A DNA stretch of 64,000 bases from CBDBZX01 sp965213645. Its GTDB lineage: Bacteria > Deinococcota > Deinococci > Deinococcales > Trueperaceae. Below are positions 49,539 through 56,940 of the stretch, piece after piece. The stretch covers positions 496,001 through 560,000 of the forward strand of contig CBDBZX010000004.1 in assembly GCA_965213645.1 (NCBI GenBank). Reading direction: 5' to 3'. Under the pieces are notes generated by a model. It was not told where the DNA came from. It saw only the letters and a list, made by a program, of their open reading frames with translations, and searched no databases. Position 1 is the first letter of the stretch. Every line of letters begins with the position of its first letter. The position numbers were made by a program, and so were the translations under genes.

Positions 49539-50141
49539 ATGAATCCGCGCACGGTTGGCATCCTTATTTTCGATGAGGTCGAAGTTTTAGATTTCTGCGG
49601 ACCTTTTGAGGTTTTTTCTGTCTCGCGTCCTGAGGGCGTTAAAGACGATGAGGCAAGTCTTTTTCAGGTTTTTACGGTAGCGCAAGAGGACAAAATCGTC
49701 AGGTGTCGCGGTGGGCTGCTCGTAGAACCTCACTACACGACCGAGACTGTGCCGCCGCTCGACATCCTTATCGTCCCCGGCGGGCAAGGCACGCGGCGTG
49801 AGCGGCACAATCAAAACCTCTTGGGATGGCTTGAAGCGCAAAACAAACAGACCGAACTCACCTTGAGCGTCTGCACGGGCGCGTTTTTGTTGGCGGAAAG
49901 AGGTCTCTTAGACGGCAAAAAAGCCACTACGCATTGGGGCAGCATCGGCTTCATGCGCGAGACGTATCCGCAAGTGGAGATGCTAGAAGAGGTTCGTTAC
50001 GTGGATGAGGGGCGCATCGTGACTTCGGCAGGGATTTCGGCGGGGATTGACATGTCGCTGCACGTCGTCGAGAAGTTACACGGGCAAGAGGTCGCAATGT
50101 GGACCGCGCGGCGCATGGAATACGAGTGGAGTAGGGCCTAA
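49539..50141 (+). CDS. DJ-1/PfpI-family (isonitrile-hydratase-like) protein
   Basis: A 200-residue class I glutamine-amidotransferase-like protein. The nucleophile elbow is LSVCTGAFLLAERGLLDGKKATTHW with the catalytic Cys near residue 111, preceded by LDILIVPGGQGTRRE. This resembles InhA-type isonitrile hydratases and the N-terminal domain of GlxA-type AraC regulators, but no DNA-binding domain follows. The start is set by a leaderless -10 box. The acetyltransferase gene follows directly. Confidence 0.88.
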   Translation: MNPRTVGILIFDEVEVLDFCGPFEVFSVSRPEGVKDDEASLFQVFTVAQEDKIVRCRGGLLVEPHYTTETVPPLDILIVPGGQGTRRERHNQNLLGWLEAQNKQTELTLSVCTGAFLLAERGLLDGKKATTHWGSIGFMRETYPQVEMLEEVRYVDEGRIVTSAGISAGIDMSLHVVEKLHGQEVAMWTARRMEYEWSRA

Positions 50142-50142
50142 G

Positions 50143-51183
50143 CTGTCGGAAACGTACTTTAACCACCGCGTTTATAAAGCTGAGTCTCGTTGGCAGCGGC
50201 GCGAATTTGTCGGCAAGTGGCGGCGCATCGTTGCGCGTGATCCACGCTGGATAACCCCTCACCTGCCGAGCTTGCGGCGCGAACTCCGCGATCTGTCTAC
50301 CCACGCCATCTACGTGGACGCGCTGCCCCAAGACCCGACCTTTAGAGGCTCGAGCCTAGAATCTGCTGTCGCCGCCGTCATGGTTAGACGAGACCCTGCA
50401 AGGCTGGATACGGGCTACTTGAGTTTTCTTCACACCGTCAATGACCGTAATACGTTGGGGGTGTTGCTCGAGTCCCTGTCCGAACACCTCCGCCCGCACG
50501 GAATCCGCACCCTCGTCGGACCTACGCACCTCTTTGCGCACTTGGGCAGCGGCGTGCTTAGAAGTCACTGGCACCTCACACCACCTTTATACACGCTGTA
50601 CAATCCACCTTATCTGAATGAACTCGTTCAAAGCCTGATGAAACAGGTTGAAGATTTGCAGCTCTATCAGCTCTCTACCAAGGTTCAACTAGAGGGTGAT
50701 TCACCTGCGACGCTCGCACCGCTCGAGCCTCAAAGGTTGGCTCGGGATTTGCTCCCCCTCTTGCAGAGCGCGTGCGCTGCCAACGCTACCTTTTCACCGC
50801 CTGACGCAGCAGAAGCAGAAAAGATGTTGAGGTGGTTAGTGGTCTCGCCGCTTTACGGTTGGCTCGCCGAAGTGGATGACCAGCCCGTGGGGTTTGTTCT
50901 TTTGCAGGCTGACCCCAACGCCCTCAGCAAAAACAAAAGTTTTTTTGGCAGATTCAGAAAGCCACAGATTTCAAGCGGACGCCTCCTCTTTCTTGGCGTA
51001 TTGCCTGAGTTTAGACGGCGCGGTATTGCCCGTCACCTCTTGTCGCAATCGCTAAAAACAGCGCGTGAGCAAGGGTGGGAAACGCTCAGTATTGGACCTG
51101 TTCCGCGCAAGGTGGGTGAGGTTTTAGAGGGGTGGGGTGCGGACTCGAGGCAAAGCTATACCCTCTACCGCTACAGCTTGTAG
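50143..51183 (+). CDS. GNAT-family acetyltransferase
   Basis: A protein of about 346 residues. The C-terminal GNAT domain shows GRLLFLGVLPEFRRRGIARHLLSQSLKTA, the acetyl-CoA pyrophosphate-binding loop (RRGIA), and a preceding strand DQPVGFVLLQADP. The N-terminal 200 residues look like a second, degenerate GNAT-like half (WITPHLPSLRREL, IRTLVGPTHLFAHLGSG). The start is uncertain: no ATG or GTG fits well. The first plausible codon after the upstream stop is CTG at 50143, and a TTG at 50047 would overlap the previous gene by 95 bases. The substrate is unknown. Confidence 0.8.
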   Translation: MSETYFNHRVYKAESRWQRREFVGKWRRIVARDPRWITPHLPSLRRELRDLSTHAIYVDALPQDPTFRGSSLESAVAAVMVRRDPARLDTGYLSFLHTVNDRNTLGVLLESLSEHLRPHGIRTLVGPTHLFAHLGSGVLRSHWHLTPPLYTLYNPPYLNELVQSLMKQVEDLQLYQLSTKVQLEGDSPATLAPLEPQRLARDLLPLLQSACAANATFSPPDAAEAEKMLRWLVVSPLYGWLAEVDDQPVGFVLLQADPNALSKNKSFFGRFRKPQISSGRLLFLGVLPEFRRRGIARHLLSQSLKTAREQGWETLSIGPVPRKVGEVLEGWGADSRQSYTLYRYSL

Positions 51184-51219
51184 TGAATACACTGTAAACT
51201 AAGTTTTGCAACACAGCTT

Positions 51220-51394
51220 GTCACCCTAAGTTTATCGAAGGGTCTCGTCTCTCATTCTCTGTTAGAGGAAAAGGCGAATGCAGAGATTCTTCATCAGGCG
51301 AAGCCAATCCTGTAAAGGGCGGAATGTAATCCTGCAAAGGGCGGAGCCTGCCCTGGTGAGGGTGGAGTCTATCCTGTAAAGGGTTCAGAATGAC
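51220..51394. repeat. GTCACCC...AATGAC dispersed repeat, copy 1 with internal tandem units
   Basis: Begins GTCACCCTAAG and ends TTCAGAATGAC, whose ends are inverted (GTCA/TGAC). It includes GGGTCTCGTCTC, then GCAGAGATTCTTCATC. Inside are about four units of about 20 bases related to ATCCTGTAAAGGGCGGAGC. Related copies lie at 62338 and 62450. Confidence 0.75.
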
Positions 51395-51687
51395 ATGGTT
51401 CATTTTTCAGCTAACAGTGTAGTGAACGCAAGTCCTGAGACATCCTGAAAATCGGTTGAGCAAGGGGCTACGTGAAGGGAATAGAGCATATAGAGGGAAT
51501 ACAGAGGAAATACAGAGGGGTACCCACATTCTCCCTTGAAGTGTTCCTCCTTATTATTCAGTCAACCGGCTTTTCATTCAATCTCGTGAGCCTTCAACCC
51601 CACTAAAAGCATTAATCAATACATTGCTCGACCTCTTCTCTCGCTAAAGTCGATAAAACGTGTTAAAGATTCGGTGAGAGGAGAACC
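51395..51687. promoter_or_regulatory. Upstream region of the fbp-fba operon
   Basis: Contains a short purine-rich direct repeat (AATACAGAGG twice near 51500) and a possible promoter (TTGCTC near 51625, TAAAGT about 15 bases later). The fbp ribosome site GAGAGGAG is strong. Nothing else is evident. Confidence 0.4.
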
Positions 51688-52686
51688 ATGAATGAACGTC
51701 CTCAGAGCAAATACATCACGCTCGACCGCTTTTTAGTCGAGCAGCAGCGTAACTATCCGGAGGCGACGGGCAAATTCACGCGCTTTATGGGACAAATTGG
51801 TACAGTGGCGAAGATCATCTCCAACCACATGAGCCGCGCCGCGTTAGACGGGCTTTTGGGGACGACGGGCGAAGAGAACGTGCAGGGCGAGCAGATCAAG
51901 CAGTTGGACGAACTTGGCAACCGCGTGTTCGTCGAGGCGTTCGAATATGTGGACATCGTCGGGATGCTCGTCTCTGAAGAGATGAGCGAGGCGCGGGCGT
52001 TTAGGGAGCACGACCTTAGGGGCGGCTACGCCATCATGGTGGACCCTGTGGACGGTTCCTCAAATATCGACACCAACGGCATCATCGGCTCGATTTTTTC
52101 GATTCACGATATTGAGGGATCGCTAGAAGACTCGCTCAAACAGCGTGGTAGCGAGCAAGTCGCGGCGGGCTACATCATGTACGGCCCTTCGACGACGCTC
52201 GTCTACACTGCGAAAGACGGGGTGCATTCCTTTGTTTTAGACCATCAAATCGGCGAATTCGTGCTCGTTGACCCCGACATCAAGATGCCTGAACGGGGCG
52301 ACATCTTCAGCGCAAACTTGGGACGTTACAACTTCTGGAACGCACCTGCGAAGAGGTTTTCCGATCACTTTATGGCGCTGGAGAACGGCCCTTATTCCTT
52401 ACGGTATTCGGGGGCGCTCTTGGCTGATTTGCACCGGATTTTGTACGAGGGCGGCGTCTACTACTATCCTGAAGACGACGAAAAGCCTGACGGCAAGCTG
52501 CGCCTGCTCTACGAGTGTGCCCCCTTAGCGCTCATCGCAGAAGAGGCGGGCGGCGCGGCAACCAGCGGTAAAGAGCGCATCTTAGACATCGACCCCGAGG
52601 AGATTCACCAGCGCGTCCCGCTCATTATCGGCAGCCAACACGAGGTCGCGTTGTACCGAGACCTCAGTCAAAAACAGACCGCTTAG
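51688..52686 (+). CDS. fbp: Fructose-1,6-bisphosphatase, class 1
   Basis: It hydrolyses fructose 1,6-bisphosphate in gluconeogenesis. The 332-residue protein has the active-site signature VDPVDGSSNIDTNGIIGSIFSI, the upstream LVSEEM metal-binding Glu residues, and RYSGALLADLHRILYEGGVYYYP near the sugar-binding region. It precedes a class I aldolase with the same direction and a 37-base gap, so the two form a gluconeogenic operon. No CTCGAG occurs in this gene. Confidence 0.95.
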   Translation: MNERPQSKYITLDRFLVEQQRNYPEATGKFTRFMGQIGTVAKIISNHMSRAALDGLLGTTGEENVQGEQIKQLDELGNRVFVEAFEYVDIVGMLVSEEMSEARAFREHDLRGGYAIMVDPVDGSSNIDTNGIIGSIFSIHDIEGSLEDSLKQRGSEQVAAGYIMYGPSTTLVYTAKDGVHSFVLDHQIGEFVLVDPDIKMPERGDIFSANLGRYNFWNAPAKRFSDHFMALENGPYSLRYSGALLADLHRILYEGGVYYYPEDDEKPDGKLRLLYECAPLALIAEEAGGAATSGKERILDIDPEEIHQRVPLIIGSQHEVALYRDLSQKQTA

Positions 52687-52723
52687 ACGTTGCAGTTTTA
52701 GTATCACTTGGGAGGCAAATAAG

Positions 52724-53665
52724 ATGAAGCAAGAGGTCAAAAAAATTTTATCGAACTACGCAGGCGAAAACCCCGGCGTGCTCACTAACTTAGCGCGCCT
52801 TCTCAACCACGGGACGCTCGGGGGTACAGGGAAGATGGTGATTTTACCCGTAGACCAGGGCTTCGAGCACGGCCCGACGCGCTCGTTCGCCGATAACCCC
52901 GACGGTTATGACCCCGCCTATCACTATCAACTCGCCATCGACGCGGGCTGCAACGCTTACGCTGCGCCTTTGGGCTCGTTAGAGGCGGCGGCGGCGGAAT
53001 TTGCAGGCGACGTTCCGCTCATTCTCAAGCTCAACAACCACGACTCGATGGCTGCGGACGGCGACGACCCTATCCCTTCAGTAACGGCCTCAGTCGAGGA
53101 CGCGCTCAGGCTCGGCTGCTCGGCGATCGGTTACACGATTTATCCAGGCTCAGCGCATTTCAAGTCGATGTACGAGGAGATACGCGCCATCGGGCAAGAC
53201 GCGAAGCGGCACGGTTTAGCCGTTGTCATTTGGTCGTATCCGCGCGGCTCAACGCTCTCTAAAGAGGGCGAAACAGCGGTTGATGTGGTTGCCTACGCCG
53301 CGCAAATCGCGGCGCAGTTGGGCGCGAACATCGTCAAGGTAAAGCTGCCGACCGAACATTTAGAACTGGATAAAGATGAGGATAAGTTTGAGGAGCACGG
53401 TATCGCAAGAAGCTCCGTCGCAGACCGGGTGCGCTACGTCATGAAGAGCACCTTTAACGGACGGCGCATCGTCGTCTTTTCGGGCGGCTCTAAAGCGAGC
53501 GAGGAGAGCTTCTTAGAGGATATCAAAGGCATCTATGAGGGCGGCGGCAACGGCTCGATCATCGGGCGCAACTCGTTTCAGCGCCCCAAAGATGACGCAG
53601 TGCGTTTTTTAGGGAACGTGATGGACATCTACCAGGGGAAGAGCGAGGCGGTTTTCTCGAGCTAA
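52724..53665 (+). CDS. fbaB: Class I fructose-bisphosphate aldolase (DhnA/FbaB type)
   Basis: A 313-residue Schiff-base aldolase of the archaeal/DhnA type. It has MVILPVDQGFEHGPTRSF, LKLNNHDSM, SYPRGS-like WSYPRGSTLSKEG, the Schiff-base Lys within NIVKVKLPTEH and FSGGSKASEESFLEDI (phosphate-binding). It joins DHAP and glyceraldehyde 3-phosphate reversibly. The adjoining bisphosphatase gene completes the step to fructose 6-phosphate. A GGGAGG ribosome site is present. Confidence 0.93.
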   Translation: MKQEVKKILSNYAGENPGVLTNLARLLNHGTLGGTGKMVILPVDQGFEHGPTRSFADNPDGYDPAYHYQLAIDAGCNAYAAPLGSLEAAAAEFAGDVPLILKLNNHDSMAADGDDPIPSVTASVEDALRLGCSAIGYTIYPGSAHFKSMYEEIRAIGQDAKRHGLAVVIWSYPRGSTLSKEGETAVDVVAYAAQIAAQLGANIVKVKLPTEHLELDKDEDKFEEHGIARSSVADRVRYVMKSTFNGRRIVVFSGGSKASEESFLEDIKGIYEGGGNGSIIGRNSFQRPKDDAVRFLGNVMDIYQGKSEAVFSS

Positions 53666-53772
53666 CCACCCCTGCGCTGTAGTGATTGACTGTCTCTGAC
53701 CCGCTGAGTGTGTAAGGGCGGGTTCTAGCCCCTATGTTCGCGCTGTATTACGGTGTACTCGAGTCTGATGCG

Positions 53773-53817
53773 GGGTAGGGGCGCGCTTGTCACTCGTCGT
53801 ATAAATCGCCCCTACCC
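53773..53817. terminator. Hairpin between convergent aldolase and DUF4397 genes
   Basis: GGGTAGGGGCG (53773-53783) pairs with CGCCCCTACCC (53807-53817), eleven perfect base pairs with a 23-base loop. The T tract is weak (TTTACCC). It probably ends both transcripts. Confidence 0.55.
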
Positions 53818-53841
53818 TTTACCCTTATGTTTTTCTTGAAG

Positions 53842-54696
53842 CTACTGCTCTTCTTGCATCTGCTGTGACACGAGTGCGTCTACCGAGGTGACGACGGAGA
53901 GGGGCGTATCGCTGTTTTCGGTAGGTGCGCCTGCAAAGAAGCTATAAACCACGCCCGAGGCGAGTTGTACGCCGTTCAAGTTGAGCACTACGTCGCCGCC
54001 GTCGGCGCTCTGAACTCGGACTTGGTAAGAGCCTTCAGGTACTTCGGCGTAGTCACCTGCGGAGCCAAACGAGAGACCCGAAGCGAGGTCGGTGCCGCCC
54101 TGTACCGCTTGACTACCGCCTGTTTCGCCGCCGCCCGTGCTGCCACCTGTACTACCTCCCGTACTACCGCCCGTTTCGCCGCCTTGCGCTTGCATCTGCG
54201 CCACGATATTGACCGACGGGGCGCTAGGTGCAGCGTGAACCACACGGACTAAAGCGCTGCCTGCGGGGGGGAGGCTCGAGAGATTATCGCTCAAGACCTG
54301 AAGCTGCACCTGCGCTTCGCTTGAGTCGCCACCTGTCTGCGAGCCGTCCTGCGCGCCTGTTGCGAGTACGGTGTAGTACTGTCCTGCTTCTAAGGTCACG
54401 CTGCTAGACGTTAAAGGCTGCGCGTCAACGTCGCCGCCCGTTTCACCTTCGGAGGGGCCTTGACCCTCTTCGTAGACGTCCACTTGACGCTCGCCGGAGG
54501 GGAGAGAGGAATAGCTCGAGACCGTCCCCGCTTCGACCCCTTGTAGGGCCCTAGCGCCGTCCACATAGATGTCAACATTGGGTCCGCCCTGCGCGAGATG
54601 CGCCACGCGAACCGCGGCAGATTCTCCTTGTTGCGCGTTCGCGCTTAGAAACGCTACGCTGATGAGCAAAACGAGCGATGCGAATGGTTTTCTCAT
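53842..54696 (-). CDS. Secreted DUF4397 protein with TGG repeats
   Basis: A 284-residue exported protein with signal peptide MRKPFASLVLLISVAFLSANA. Two DUF4397-like beta-sandwich units are visible: VRVAHLAQGGPNVDIYVDG with YSSLPSGERQVDVYE, and VRVVHAAPSAPSVNIVAQ with YAEVPEGSYQVRV. Between and within them are low-complexity ETGGSTGGSTGG segments near residues 85-90 and 172-195. DUF4397 proteins are exported and of unknown function, possibly adhesive. The second domain ends with AGVVY-like SGVVYSFFAGAP, normal for the family. Confidence 0.85.
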   Translation of the reverse strand: MRKPFASLVLLISVAFLSANAQQGESAAVRVAHLAQGGPNVDIYVDGARALQGVEAGTVSSYSSLPSGERQVDVYEEGQGPSEGETGGDVDAQPLTSSSVTLEAGQYYTVLATGAQDGSQTGGDSSEAQVQLQVLSDNLSSLPPAGSALVRVVHAAPSAPSVNIVAQMQAQGGETGGSTGGSTGGSTGGGETGGSQAVQGGTDLASGLSFGSAGDYAEVPEGSYQVRVQSADGGDVVLNLNGVQLASGVVYSFFAGAPTENSDTPLSVVTSVDALVSQQMQEEQ

Positions 54697-55022
54697 GTCA
54701 AACTCCTTAGCTGTAACCGAGTAGGTCTAAACGTCCGATTTTCTTTGACCAACGAAATAAACACTGCCAGCAAGCACCCCCTATACAACCCCTAGTACGA
54801 CGGTATTGTGGCAAAACGCGGCATGTCAGCCCCAGCCCCTTTCGAACCTCTCTCATTTATGAGAGTACTCATCTAGGCTAGGACACCTCGCGCTCAAAGT
54901 TTGGGCGTAACCTTACAAACGTGAAACAACCCTCTTTTGCGCAGTAGCTTAATGAAGGTTTACGTGGCACACAAAAAACCCTCTCCACCTGGAAGAGGGT
55001 CACGGGGACGTAGAAATTGTCT
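54697..55022. other. Promoter side of the DUF4397 gene and terminator of the chemosensory operon
   Basis: About 325 bases without a gene. The right end carries the minus-strand terminator listed separately. The rest should hold the DUF4397 promoter, but I see no clear boxes. Confidence 0.4.
54972..55000 (-). terminator. Intrinsic terminator of the chemosensory operon
   Basis: On the minus strand ACCCTCT pairs with AGAGGGT around a 9-base loop and is followed by TTTTTTG. It lies about 20 bases after the stop of the receiver-roadblock gene. Confidence 0.8.
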
Positions 55023-55826
55023 TTAGGCAGCTTGCAAGTTGAGCGCTCCACTGATCTCGGGAAGCTGCTTGCGCAAGAGGTAGCGCACGACGTTGAGTGC
55101 GCCTGCGTCCTTGAGGCGCAAGACGAGTGAGGTGTCCTTATCTACGCGGCTCAGGTAGAGCGCTTGCTTATCGTACTCTAAGAAGAATCCCTCTAGCGAC
55201 GACGCGCCGACGTGCGAGCCGAGTGCGTTCGCGCCGGAGAGCATAAAGGCGCAGTAGCTCCCTAAAACGTCCGGTAGGGCGCTGCTGTCGCCGAGTTGTA
55301 CCAAGCTCTCGCCCCGACGGGTGACGAGCGTCGCCGCCAAGATTTCCTGCTTGTCCATAAAGGGCTGCAAGTGCGTTTCCAGACTGCCTTGGGGTGCTTG
55401 TGGAGCTTGCGAGGCGGGTGCGACCTCTTGCGCGGGTGTGGGTGCGCCCATGCTAGCTTGGGCTGCGCCTAAGGCCGCTTCGATCTTCGGGAAGATGTCG
55501 TCGGGCGTAAAGGGCTTTTTGACGACGCCGACCGCGCCCGCCTCTTGCGCTTTGCGCTCGACCTCAGCGTCTACAACGCCGGAGATGAGCATGATGGGCG
55601 TGTCCGCGTGGGTGTCGCCTGTTTTGAGCGTCTCACAAAGTTCAAAGCCGCTCAAGCCGGGCATGATCACGTCAGCGATGATGAGGTTAGGGGAGAGGCT
55701 CTGGAGGGTTTCTAGGGCGTCTTCAGCGCTTTTTGCGGCGACGACTTCCATCTGGCGCGTCTTGAGGATGCGTTCCAACGCTTTGCGCACACTTACACTG
55801 TCGTCAACGATTAAAATTTGGGGCAT
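55023..55826 (-). CDS. Response regulator with C-terminal roadblock/LC7-like domain
   Basis: A 267-residue protein. The receiver (1-120) is intact: ILIVDDSVSVRKALERIL, phosphoacceptor Asp in LIIADVIMPGLSGFE, and KKPFTPDD. After a Pro/Ala/Gln-rich linker, the last 110 residues (DKQEILAATLVTRRGESLVQ, then VGASSLEGFFLEYDKQALYL) look like a roadblock/LC7 domain, as found in MglB-type polarity proteins. It is probably the output of the adjacent CheA. The gene is the last of a minus-strand cluster with a terminator directly after it. Confidence 0.85.
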   Translation of the reverse strand: MPQILIVDDSVSVRKALERILKTRQMEVVAAKSAEDALETLQSLSPNLIIADVIMPGLSGFELCETLKTGDTHADTPIMLISGVVDAEVERKAQEAGAVGVVKKPFTPDDIFPKIEAALGAAQASMGAPTPAQEVAPASQAPQAPQGSLETHLQPFMDKQEILAATLVTRRGESLVQLGDSSALPDVLGSYCAFMLSGANALGSHVGASSLEGFFLEYDKQALYLSRVDKDTSLVLRLKDAGALNVVRYLLRKQLPEISGALNLQAA

Positions 55827-55836
55827 GGGATAACTC

Positions 55837-56622
55837 CTATCTTCTCACGGGTTTTCTAGGGTGAAGCGCGGCTTCGCGCTCATGGTCAAGCTCTACCGCG
55901 ACTTTAAGCAGCAGCTCTTGTACGGTGGCGTGAATGGTCGTGCTGTTCTTAGGCAACTCGCTCGGTTCAAAGTAGAATTCGGCGTCTTTATATTTGTCGG
56001 CCTCTGCAAAGATACGTATCACCGCCTGCTCACCTATCATCCCTTCAAACTCGGCGTGAACAAAGCGGCCCTTCTCAAAAAACATCGCGGATTCAGTGTC
56101 GCCGAGCAAGACGTAGAGCTTGCCTGAGTTCTCCTTTTGGGTCAAAGAGACCACGAGGTCGAAAAGCGTAAAGACCTCTAACGTGCCGCTGACTTTGGCG
56201 TCGTTGCGCTGCAAGGTAGAGCGAAGCTGATTGCGCGGCATCTGCCGGTCTTCGCGGATGTGACCGTTGGCGATCAGCAGTTCAAAGGCGGCTTTAAGGA
56301 TGTCGGCGGGGTGGGCGCGTTCCTCTAAAAACTTGTCCGAGCTAGAAGAGGCGAGCTGCTGCGCGTCGGGGTCTAAAAGGATAAAGGCAACGTCTTTGGC
56401 GGAGCTGTCGTCACGGACGATTTCGTGGAAGTCGAGGCCGCTCATATCGCCTAAGTCTTTGCTGCTGATGATGAGGTCGGGCGTGTCGCGCTCCAACATG
56501 GTGAGCGCGTAGAGCGCACCTTCGGCGTTTTGGATTTCTAGTTCAGCCCCAAAACGCTTCTCAAAACGCTCGTGCAGTGACGCCGCAAACGTCACGTCGG
56601 TCATCGCGGTAAGAACCTTCAC
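55837..56622 (-). CDS. PATAN-domain (DUF4388) protein with degenerate receiver
   Basis: A 261-residue protein. The N-terminal 120 residues have receiver-like secondary structure, but the phosphoacceptor position is lost (DLIISSKDLGDMSGLDF instead of a DxxMPxM pattern), so it cannot be phosphorylated normally. The following PATAN/DUF4388 domain (SGTLEVFTLFDLVVSLTQKE, KLYVLLGDTESAMFFEKGR) is typical of PatA-like regulators in pilus-based phototaxis. It starts with GTG at 56622 and ends 10 bases before the next gene. A role in twitching or polarity control with the CheA above it is likely. Confidence 0.82.
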   Translation of the reverse strand: MKVLTAMTDVTFAASLHERFEKRFGAELEIQNAEGALYALTMLERDTPDLIISSKDLGDMSGLDFHEIVRDDSSAKDVAFILLDPDAQQLASSSSDKFLEERAHPADILKAAFELLIANGHIREDRQMPRNQLRSTLQRNDAKVSGTLEVFTLFDLVVSLTQKENSGKLYVLLGDTESAMFFEKGRFVHAEFEGMIGEQAVIRIFAEADKYKDAEFYFEPSELPKNSTTIHATVQELLLKVAVELDHEREAALHPRKPVRR

Positions 56623-56940
56623 CGCTCCCGCCCTGCCGAGTTGAACCTTGTCGCGTTGAGCGCAGAATTGAAATGTGCCTTGTTGGGCTTCATCACTTTA
56701 TCCATCTTCCTATACGGGGTAGCGCTTAGCTGCGAAAAAGCTATCATTGCGGCGCTTCTGAGCGCGTGTGGGGCTTCGCACCTTAGGTCGGGGTTAAAGT
56801 TCATCCTAGGGTGCGGAGTTGTTCGAGCACTTGGCGCTTCCAAACCTTCAAGCTCGGTCAGGCGCAAGTATATGTAAAGAACCTTTGAAGGGCTAGCATT
56901 TCGCCTAGCCCTTCGAGGGTTCGCTGGGCGTTTCCCAAAC
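56623..56940. other. Gap between cheA and the PATAN gene
   Basis: No convincing gene. GAAGGGCTAG (56887-56896) pairs with CTAGCCCTTC (56905-56914) in a 10-base-pair hairpin with an 8-base loop, 27 bases beyond the cheA stop. It lacks a T tract on either strand. It could partially end the upstream transcript, and a promoter for the PATAN gene may follow. Confidence 0.5.

Noticed and set aside
51300..51394. Tandem units that could suggest a CRISPR array
   Set aside because: Units are about 20 bases, adjoin without unique spacers and belong to a dispersed repeat. No cas genes are nearby.
56619..56877. Frames on both strands between cheA and the PATAN gene
   Set aside because: Neither shows a domain, good start or codon pattern like the neighbours.
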